64,000 nucleotides of DNA from the IMG/VR virus record IMGVR_UViG_3300009433_002011, positions 1 to 64,000 of that record; one strand, 5' to 3'. The translations under genes were made by a program, and so were the position numbers. Shown here in pieces: positions 58,201 through 64,000 of this stretch. Below the pieces are notes generated by a model that worked only from the letters and a program-made list of their open reading frames with translations, had not been told where the DNA came from and did no database searches. Origin of the DNA: a virus. Position 1 is the first letter of the stretch. The number at the start of each line of letters is the position of its first letter.

Positions 58201-60606
58201 ATTAAACACGCACCTTGGTACAGAAACTCCAAACTCTCTGTTTAAAAGTTGTGCTGGACTTGTTTCTATAAAAGTCTCATCTGCACCATCACATGAAGAT
58301 TTCAGAACACCAGTAGTAATTATGTCGGGTTCACCCTCAAGTGTAGGTGTTATGCAAGTACCAAGAGGTTCACTAAGATCACCACCTAAACCTTCTATAT
58401 CTTTAGATGTAGTTTTGGCTAACTCTTTATAAAATGCTTTATTTTGACCTAGTTCTTCAATATAACTATCGTTATATTTACATATAAAATCTTTCCATTC
58501 ATCGTAACCTTTTATGGCATGTCTAAGTTCCATCTCTGTTGCAACATAATAATTGCCAACACCAAACGCATCTAGAGAAGAAGCGTCTAGCATTATTTGT
58601 TGATATGCACCAAAACCCCTTGGAATAGACAAGGCATTTTTACCTAAAAAACCATAAAACGGTAAAACTTGTTGTTTAAGAGAAGCCTCTAGGGTCCACT
58701 GTTTTTCGTTTATATTTTGTAAATTGTTAGGAACCCCAGCGGCTTGCTTTCTAGCCTCCAAGCTATCTCTATCTTTATAAGTAGAGAAGTAATACATTTC
58801 AACTTCTTGTGCGCCAGCCACAAATTTATCAGTGGTAACATTTGAAAGCTCAAACCCAAGATTTCTATTCTCAACATAAATACCTTTATTCTCAAGTTGA
58901 TTTATATAAGACTGTATAGAGCCATATGAAGGTTGCTTGGATCTGTCAATAGCATCTATTCTTATGACACCATGAATAATATTAGATATGGCCTGCTTGT
59001 ATTTATCACTACCAAAATCGTAACCGGTCGCTTTCTTGATCCAATAGTTATTCTTAGCAAAAGCTGCATTCATTATAGCGGCTTTTTCATCCTGCTCATC
59101 TTCAAGATCTGTCAAAGGATCGACAACAGGAAGAAGACTAACAAAAAGATCATGACTAATGACATCGCAAAGCTCTTGCGCCAAAGCTAATATATCTATT
59201 TGGTTATATTTTAGCATGTATGCTTTTGGTATTTTGTTTAGAGGTATCCCACCAAAGTCTACAATGTAATTAAATCCTCTAAAATCTATAGTTCCTCCAA
59301 ATCCTGCTTCTAAATATTCTTCAGGTAATTTTCCATATTGTTGAAACAGCGCGGCTAGCGCTTGACTAACTCTATACCAAGGTATACCCTGTTCGGTTCT
59401 TCTAGAAAAACCCTCTCCGGTTATAGGAAAAAATTTAGGAAATAATTCTTCGTCTGCACCAACTTCAGTGTCTATAGACTCTCTGCTAAAAATTTTACCT
59501 TGGTTTGGAACCGATGTCACAGTTTGAGAAAACTTGTAAATATCCCAGTAATCAGCAGAAGGATTCAGTTGTAGTTGATTTTCTGTATTAACAGGGAAAT
59601 TAATAGTTGTTACTGATTTATCTTTGTCTCTACCAAAATATTGAACTTGTCCAGTCTGATTAACTTGTTTTTCAACAATCCACTTAAACTCAGAGGTTTG
59701 ATCTAGTCGTCTTTGCAAACTATCGCTTGGGTCGTATTCTAAAAATCCATAAACATTAAAAAGATTTTTATTGTTAAATGTAGTGCCAGCATAGTCGTTT
59801 AATATAAGAGAACAGTTTCCTAGTATTTCTCTTGGGTCTGTTACTTGTGCTGTTTGAACTGGATTTCCATTTGCGCCTCTGGTTTCAGAAACGCTTTGTA
59901 GTATACCTCCAAATACAAAGTGTTCATACCCTCTGTCTTTATCGTCGTGTGTATGAAGAAAACTTTTATCAACCCAAGTTCTTTTATCGTCTCTTGGATC
60001 TTCTATATCTGGAAAAATAAGCGTCTTTTCATTTTTTCTTAGATAAAACTTACCTCTAGCATTAGGAAAGTCTCCAGAAGGCTCAAAAGGAGTCGTAGAG
60101 AATGCCCCACTAGGCTGAATTAACTCATCCTCAAAATCCCATTTTTTTAAATCTATAGAGGATATGCCGTAAGTTTCATCTATTGTTCTTCTGTAAGCCT
60201 GCTCAACGGTTGCCCAGTTCTTACCAAACTTAAAGAAAACAGGAGTCCCAACTGGAGGTGGTACAAAATTGTCACCATTTCCAGAATGATATACATCGTC
60301 ACCTAATCCTAGAAACGTAGAATCAGATTTATTGTACTCATCTTCTACCAAAGATACAGACAAGTTACTACTGCTGTCGCCAAAGCCACCCGCTATATTA
60401 AAATTTCTTATACTAGCGCCCAAAAAGGTTTGTTGATTGAACCCTTCATTGCCTTCCGTCCAGCCGCCTTTAGAGAAAGTTCCAGATGGACCTTGAGGTA
60501 AAACAAATTTACTAGGCCACTCAGACCCCTTTCCGGTTGCTTGGTTTTGGTTAAAAGCGCCAGTTGGTGGTATTATTGAATAGTTTGGTTTATGTTCATC
60601 ACTCAT
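55285..60606 (-). CDS. giant virion protein of 1773 residues
   Basis: Not matched to a named family. Residues 1-830 are mixed, rich in Asn, Asp, Phe and Gly. About 840-985 form a long helical, coiled-coil-like region (many Lys, Glu, Ala and Leu heptads). After a second globular part a shorter coiled-coil lies at about 1590-1635 (KQKEDAIAQIVRERQKIIDT). The C-terminus is acidic. A large elongated tail or baseplate protein fits the architecture; tape-measure function is possible but the helical share is too low for a typical one. Overlap-like junction with the 60610 gene (three bases apart). Confidence 0.75.
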   Translation of the reverse strand: MSDEHKPNYSIIPPTGAFNQNQATGKGSEWPSKFVLPQGPSGTFSKGGWTEGNEGFNQQTFLGASIRNFNIAGGFGDSSSNLSVSLVEDEYNKSDSTFLGLGDDVYHSGNGDNFVPPPVGTPVFFKFGKNWATVEQAYRRTIDETYGISSIDLKKWDFEDELIQPSGAFSTTPFEPSGDFPNARGKFYLRKNEKTLIFPDIEDPRDDKRTWVDKSFLHTHDDKDRGYEHFVFGGILQSVSETRGANGNPVQTAQVTDPREILGNCSLILNDYAGTTFNNKNLFNVYGFLEYDPSDSLQRRLDQTSEFKWIVEKQVNQTGQVQYFGRDKDKSVTTINFPVNTENQLQLNPSADYWDIYKFSQTVTSVPNQGKIFSRESIDTEVGADEELFPKFFPITGEGFSRRTEQGIPWYRVSQALAALFQQYGKLPEEYLEAGFGGTIDFRGFNYIVDFGGIPLNKIPKAYMLKYNQIDILALAQELCDVISHDLFVSLLPVVDPLTDLEDEQDEKAAIMNAAFAKNNYWIKKATGYDFGSDKYKQAISNIIHGVIRIDAIDRSKQPSYGSIQSYINQLENKGIYVENRNLGFELSNVTTDKFVAGAQEVEMYYFSTYKDRDSLEARKQAAGVPNNLQNINEKQWTLEASLKQQVLPFYGFLGKNALSIPRGFGAYQQIMLDASSLDAFGVGNYYVATEMELRHAIKGYDEWKDFICKYNDSYIEELGQNKAFYKELAKTTSKDIEGLGGDLSEPLGTCITPTLEGEPDIITTGVLKSSCDGADETFIETSPAQLLNREFGVSVPRCVFNSDKNFMSDDNTPASPCSPPYGYPLYYKRAQNIGISKAGVAKVTDAVTRVRSQIETIKNYASSDPMNNVYKANFEALEEETKMLEELASYAGEDAIDGLKETINCIYEQQRAITATENELIKASGNIAKVDNVLRTANALSVNLSNLARRGERNARKIHEFVAKIAQENLGKKFLVKIPRFCNVNYSEIPALKNYFSADADGNIADVTDNIREIYQGPYGFRPLPVNADGQDLLESQSHIFKMNQIRQDQLINKSWSYERFLYKDNFIGSKDPNTADLTYGYGALKGNYNPLSEKWAFNYVPEPQGGFLNFALYPRNLSLSQVESRSIPDSKLSPAAQYNFVPKDLSNFVSDDGRIECYVRFDNSQYLDFKGIGADSITQEVIQGNTLIPDVLSELDNVNTDQPESLQDHVKRESGPDKKPTSVAYVKCSVEPRLFMPPKSEETPALVFGRDIRYVPNFAPAKVIEGTDDLGCPTYKCVKPFAQPIFEPSSRFKEVAQNIGYERVLPPQQFLFNDKTFEVETTFGNPNRQINGGGLDSTIIRHVEYARRYDKQTDSFIIDTEEQNLDSDHVYALITLPGVVSTNVNQRFMDAEILSKNTASIKNIMTQDVVRGPEGFEKPAQIVNEKVPLDCSDFTFEDIEAAQQAQRESVASLIRADRESITTSAGSPVFPNLVALPLMSTERCYGPWRSAANIDGSKDRYTDIGGKVEFVKNEDLAPWNYAGYQLMNEAGVLEAEFSNSLLLFSERGGFVFPSTPAGISIGKALQDGGPLVTSVSIDVSQAGVKTTVKMDLYTSRFGRLQKQKEDAIAQIVRERQKIIDTNNEMVRKGLIRSATSSTANSIKSAFAGANNLINDFSRINVDESVARPERANAWRRAISVQKRKERLTNEEGGEEEAVTPHIVSSTLDLLGAYAGYVDSITLGVQEYATAEEEQQIPYDESNNPQMPSKAQVNMNSISNTIAPLFMPKFDD

Positions 60607-60609
60607 TTA

Positions 60610-61500
60610 TTAATCCTCGCATGATTCTCCTGATGTCCAAATAGCTCCGGGGTAAGCTTCACAAGCCTGCTGGGAAACATTAGATCTACAAGTGCCGTCT
60701 GGATAGTCACATTTACCTTCTATATATGAAGCGTTTGTTTTGTTTCCAGAAAACAATCCGTCTTCGTCGTAAACATAGGACAATCCACCCGTAGCTATGT
60801 TTCTTTTTTTTACGTCAGATAAATACTCTACTTCTATATATTTTCTTTTTTGTTTGTTCCTTAAACCTTGAAGATTGACACTAGGATCTGTGTAATCAGG
60901 CGATTCAATATTATATTCTGTTTCATCTACGTGTTTATGATACGGAAACTCAGGAAGGTAATGTATATATTTGTTAAATTGTACTTCTGGTATAAGGGGC
61001 GCTACATTGGGTGAGTTGGATAAATTTTCTACTTGTCTAAAACCCTCCCAATGTAAAATACCACTTTGTCTTTCTTTGTCTATTAATACAAAAGCTGCCT
61101 CTGGGTACGTTTGATATATTCCGCTAGCTTCCCACCAAGAGATAGAAAACATTTCCCCATACACATTGTCTGGGTAAGATGTATTATATGGATATGGAAA
61201 AGGGAAGTTTAGGCCAGAGGCTACAATATACTTATCAGCAGACTCGCCATCATCTTGCCCTTCAGTAAGCAGAAACTCTTTATGTCTAAGTGTTGAATTT
61301 TTTACAAGATAGTTTGGGTTTCTAGTACTCCAGCTTCCACTAGCAGAATAATAAACATCTCCCGTAGGCGTGGTAGAATCCCAGTCAGAAGATGTGTGCT
61401 GCTTAAACTCAAAAAAGTTAGCTTCTCCAGACGGTAATAACATACCGCTAGCAACTCTGACCTGCTCTGATGTTAGTGGGGTTATTCCTGAATGGCTCAT
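60610..61500 (-). CDS. virion-associated protein with Cys-containing C-terminus
   Basis: 296 residues, not recognised. Rich in Ser, Tyr, Trp and Pro with much predicted beta-structure; the end carries several cysteines (CDYPDGTCRSNVSQQACEAY and a final SCED), unusual for a cytoplasmic protein and like small disulfide-rich domains. Opening MSHSGITPLTSEQVRVASGM. ATGA overlap with the 603-residue gene. Probably part of the tail or fibre. Confidence 0.68.
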   Translation of the reverse strand: MSHSGITPLTSEQVRVASGMLLPSGEANFFEFKQHTSSDWDSTTPTGDVYYSASGSWSTRNPNYLVKNSTLRHKEFLLTEGQDDGESADKYIVASGLNFPFPYPYNTSYPDNVYGEMFSISWWEASGIYQTYPEAAFVLIDKERQSGILHWEGFRQVENLSNSPNVAPLIPEVQFNKYIHYLPEFPYHKHVDETEYNIESPDYTDPSVNLQGLRNKQKRKYIEVEYLSDVKKRNIATGGLSYVYDEDGLFSGNKTNASYIEGKCDYPDGTCRSNVSQQACEAYPGAIWTSGESCED

Positions 61501-63308
61501 TTATCTAACTCGTAAGTCCAAGATAAACTAATATTATAAGAGCCTTCCTTGGGACTCCAACCTTCCTGTGGTGGAGATAAGAAATACTTTCTAACACCCT
61601 GCTCACCTTCAGGACTTAGCTCTTGAATCAACTTGCTTATTTGGCTAGCTGTTGGTTCTATCACGCTGGGTTTTTTTAGAAGTAAAGAATTTCTAGTTGA
61701 ACCGTAAGGTATCTTTGTATAATCCATCTGTAAAACCAATTGAACATCTCTTCTGTACTCAGTCCTCCCTCCAATATATTGAAGCACAGGTCCGGTTGGA
61801 CGACCAAGAACAGGAATTACAGCAAATACATCTCCGGGATACGTGTCGGTTACAGTTATATTTTCAGACAACACTCCAGAAACAATATTTGTAGGTCTGT
61901 TGTCAAAAGATAAATTATATGTTATCTCTCCCGTATTCTCATTCATCCCCAGAGACACTGAATTAGGTTGAGAATTAAGTTGAACCGCAACAGAAGCATT
62001 TGCTCTTTTGTACAAGTCAGCGCCGATGCCAAACCTACCACTATTAGATATCAACATATATTTATTAATAGCAACATCGTAAGCACCGGATGCGGAGTTC
62101 TGTAGATGTTTTCCGCCAAAAGCAGAGCCGCTTGGATCAATAGGTGTAAGACCCTTGACATTTCCATCAATACTTACGGAAACAAATGGGCTGCTTATGT
62201 CGCTAGAAATATTCATGCTGTAGGTTTCGTAGGACGTACCGCTAGCTAGCAAGAATGTTTCTGTGACCGCATAGCTACCAGCAGACTGGTTTATCTGTTC
62301 TGTTCTTGTGTGATTATATCCCTGATAAGCATCATGTAAATTTATTATACCTTTACCTATGAGTCCAGAGCTATTTGGATACAAGTCTTTTACAGAACTA
62401 CATAGCTTTTTTTGAACAAATAGTCTAGCTTGTTCCCACGCATCTCTCTTTACTATTTCACTCTCTGTGTCGTCTTTTGGTCCGTAGTGAGTTTTACCGG
62501 TGGCGTTTATTGTATGAGTTACTCTATAAGATCTATTTACATGAGGCTGTTCTGTAAGGGTATCGTCTATTTCTAAAGACCAGTCTTCAGAAAAATCACT
62601 TATGAAAGCACCGCTTAAACTAGCTAGAACTGGGTGTGCATTAGGATGAAACTGCTTATCTTGTTCTCTTAATAAATCTTGTTCTAGCAAACCGCTTCTA
62701 GCAATACCATCTCCTGCTATCAAAGCGCCTTCGGCATCAACGTGAAGCTTGCTGTTTAAAAGAGTATCTGCTTCAAGTGTAATTGTATAATCACATTTAT
62801 CTACATAGATACCTTCTTCAAAACTAATATCCAAAACCCTTGGATAACAAATAATTGTTTCTTCGTCGTCAGACCAGTTTGACAACTCTACCCTTTGCCC
62901 ATCTCTGGCGAACAGTCCTCTTAGTGCCTTTTGTTTGACAAACAAGGCGTGTGAAGCTTCGTTAGGAGGAACTTTCTGCTTGATAGGATACTTATCTGCA
63001 CCTATAACGTTATCAAAACTTTTGTAAGGACCGACTTTACTGGTTGCATAGCTTCCCGGATAAGTAGCAGGAATAGAATGAAAGTCGTACCTTACGTGTT
63101 CACTAGCGCCAACGTCAAATACGGGTTTTGTGGCGTAAGGAGTACCTTGATCCGCCAAAAGTGTGCCATTTAATGTTATCGTGTATACCGCACCAAATGC
63201 TTCGCCCGCGCCGTTTTTAAGAATAGACGTTCCTATGGACATAAAAGGCACTGGCCTTAATGTACATTTTTGCTGGGTGTCGTTATTATAACTTACTCTA
63301 ATGGGCAT
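61497..63308 (-). CDS. tail or baseplate-type structural protein
   Basis: 603 residues, beta-rich, without signal or membrane segments. Features seen: PIRVSYNNDTQQKCTLRP at the start, a central ISFEEGIYVDKCDYTITLEA block and a C-terminal YNISLSWTYELDK strand. The order of beta blocks and the coupling with larger structural genes fit a baseplate hub or tail protein; no named family was recognised. The ATG overlaps the stop of the preceding gene (TAATG). Confidence 0.7.
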   Translation of the reverse strand: MPIRVSYNNDTQQKCTLRPVPFMSIGTSILKNGAGEAFGAVYTITLNGTLLADQGTPYATKPVFDVGASEHVRYDFHSIPATYPGSYATSKVGPYKSFDNVIGADKYPIKQKVPPNEASHALFVKQKALRGLFARDGQRVELSNWSDDEETIICYPRVLDISFEEGIYVDKCDYTITLEADTLLNSKLHVDAEGALIAGDGIARSGLLEQDLLREQDKQFHPNAHPVLASLSGAFISDFSEDWSLEIDDTLTEQPHVNRSYRVTHTINATGKTHYGPKDDTESEIVKRDAWEQARLFVQKKLCSSVKDLYPNSSGLIGKGIINLHDAYQGYNHTRTEQINQSAGSYAVTETFLLASGTSYETYSMNISSDISSPFVSVSIDGNVKGLTPIDPSGSAFGGKHLQNSASGAYDVAINKYMLISNSGRFGIGADLYKRANASVAVQLNSQPNSVSLGMNENTGEITYNLSFDNRPTNIVSGVLSENITVTDTYPGDVFAVIPVLGRPTGPVLQYIGGRTEYRRDVQLVLQMDYTKIPYGSTRNSLLLKKPSVIEPTASQISKLIQELSPEGEQGVRKYFLSPPQEGWSPKEGSYNISLSWTYELDK

Positions 63309-64000
63309 TATTTACCTCTTATCCTTAAATTCATATTGGCTATGATCTGAGGGTCTTTTAGCAACAAATCTAAAGAATTATTAGAAGTGCCACTAGCAAC
63401 CTGCATATACAAAGGCATATCTCCACTTCCTACATAAGCTCCAAAGCTGTAGAGATTCATATTATTATACACTATATCGGACGATGGACCGGGAATAGAA
63501 AGATTCATAAAACCGCTTCTAGGAACAGGTTGACCATCTGTTATCAAGTTAAACTCTTGATTGACGCCAGTTCCAGATATTAATTCACCCCTAACCAATT
63601 CTACATATGGTCTGTGAGCAACAAAGCCTTTGGTTGCTGGATCTTGACCCGAAACCTCCAAGAAAACATCACCATTTTCATTAGCAATGATTATACCACT
63701 CACTTCAAATGTTTCTTGTCCACCTGTGGTATTTTGGTAAACAATATTTCTCAATCTGTCTGCTTGACTTTCTGGTTTGTGTCCAAATACCTGTGCATCA
63801 ATGTAACTTGCAGCATTTGGTAGGGATGCAAGCTGTTCTCTAAGCATCGCGTCAAAAGTATAAGAAGAACCAGCATCTTCAAGCTCTTGTGTTGTATGTT
63901 GACCACTGGTTGGATAGTTATGATTTGGAGAACCGGCAACCATAACGTAATCGCTATCTCCACGTCTAGCTCTATCTATGGCAACAGAGAATCCAAAGAA
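63308..64000 (-). CDS. FG-GAP-like structural protein, C-terminal part (5' end outside window)
   Basis: The frame stays open to base 64000 with no stop, so the gene begins beyond the window; 230 residues are visible, and the ATG at 63943 is probably internal. The first residues read FFGFSVAIDRARRGDSDYVM, then VAGSPNH and AGSSYTFDAMLRE: this is the FG-GAP pattern (FGxSVAI, GDYxxVGAP, GxAYxF) of beta-propeller adhesion proteins. The rest is beta-rich (NLSIPGPSSDIVYNNMNLYS). A role in binding host surface is likely if propeller repeats continue outside the window. Confidence 0.7.
   Translation of the reverse strand, partial: FFGFSVAIDRARRGDSDYVMVAGSPNHNYPTSGQHTTQELEDAGSSYTFDAMLREQLASLPNAASYIDAQVFGHKPESQADRLRNIVYQNTTGGQETFEVSGIIIANENGDVFLEVSGQDPATKGFVAHRPYVELVRGELISGTGVNQEFNLITDGQPVPRSGFMNLSIPGPSSDIVYNNMNLYSFGAYVGSGDMPLYMQVASGTSNNSLDLLLKDPQIIANMNLRIRGK

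Noticed and set aside
55285-60606. Tape-measure protein assignment for the 1773-residue protein
   Set aside because: Coiled-coil share is too small, there are no hydrophobic membrane segments, and long Asn/Asp/Phe-rich globular parts dominate.
1-64000. tRNA, rRNA or CRISPR repeats
   Set aside because: Gaps between genes are at most about 80 bases and hold promoters or terminators; no cloverleaf-like sequence or regular repeat was noticed. A dedicated tRNA scan was not possible.

Overview
This A/T-rich window looks like part of the genome of a large, probably lytic tailed phage. Nearly every base is coding, genes overlap by 1 to 20 bases (ATGA and TAATG junctions), and replication genes of phage type sit beside very large virion-protein genes. 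No terminase, portal, capsid protease or recognisable major capsid gene is present, so the full genome must be considerably larger. The host is not stated by the sequence. Two tandem DUF1501 proteins with twin-arginine-like leaders, a family especially abundant in Planctomycetota, make a planctomycete or related host my leading inference, not a proven one.

Layout, left to right: (a) 1-1841: end of a glycosyltransferase, two small unknown genes and a sigma-70-like factor. (b) 1913-2647: a stand-alone Ala/Gly/Thr/Ser-rich protein with a strong ribosome site and its own terminator, possibly a virion protein. (c) 2716-6480: an eight-gene operon rich in membrane and exported proteins: a membrane-anchored PAS domain, two small two-helix proteins (holin candidates), an exported protein, a papain-like cysteine peptidase with an intact Cys/His/Asn triad, an exported thioredoxin and two unknowns. 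(d) 6563-18655: nucleotide metabolism and replication: class II ribonucleotide reductase, dUTPase, PhoH, RecA/UvsX, Vsr-like nuclease, DnaB helicase, DnaG-type primase, dNMP kinase and a Cas4/AddB-like nuclease. (e) 18652-24759: an accessory block with an exostosin-like glycosyltransferase, two DUF1501 proteins, a PAP2 phosphatase, a protein with a conserved phage C-terminal tail and another glycosyltransferase. (f) 24814-29551: a DNA polymerase III alpha split into two genes with a DEDDh exonuclease and an HNH endonuclease between the halves, then SSB.

(g) 29553-48037: an 18-kb glycan island of about 24 genes. It holds many glycosyltransferases of several folds, FkbM and other methyltransferases, RmlB, an FdtA-like ketoisomerase, a DegT/FdtB-like aminotransferase, a CMP-sugar synthetase-like protein, a DRE-TIM aldolase, two SDR-type enzymes and a GDP-fucose-synthase-like protein. 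RmlB, the isomerase and the aminotransferase would together give a dTDP-3-amino-3,6-dideoxyhexose. (h) 48030-49905: a homing-type nuclease, a possible single-strand annealing protein and a zinc-ribbon protein. (i) 49968-64000, minus strand: virion or appendage genes, including proteins of 1505 and 1773 residues and an FG-GAP-like protein running off the right edge.

The two strands converge at 49906-49970 on two hairpins, one terminating each direction. Canonical TTGAC-N17/18-TATAAT promoters precede the reductase, polymerase, SSB and fucose-synthase genes. The two presumed virion units instead share GTGTATAATA without a visible -35 box, which may be the signature of the phage's own sigma factor.
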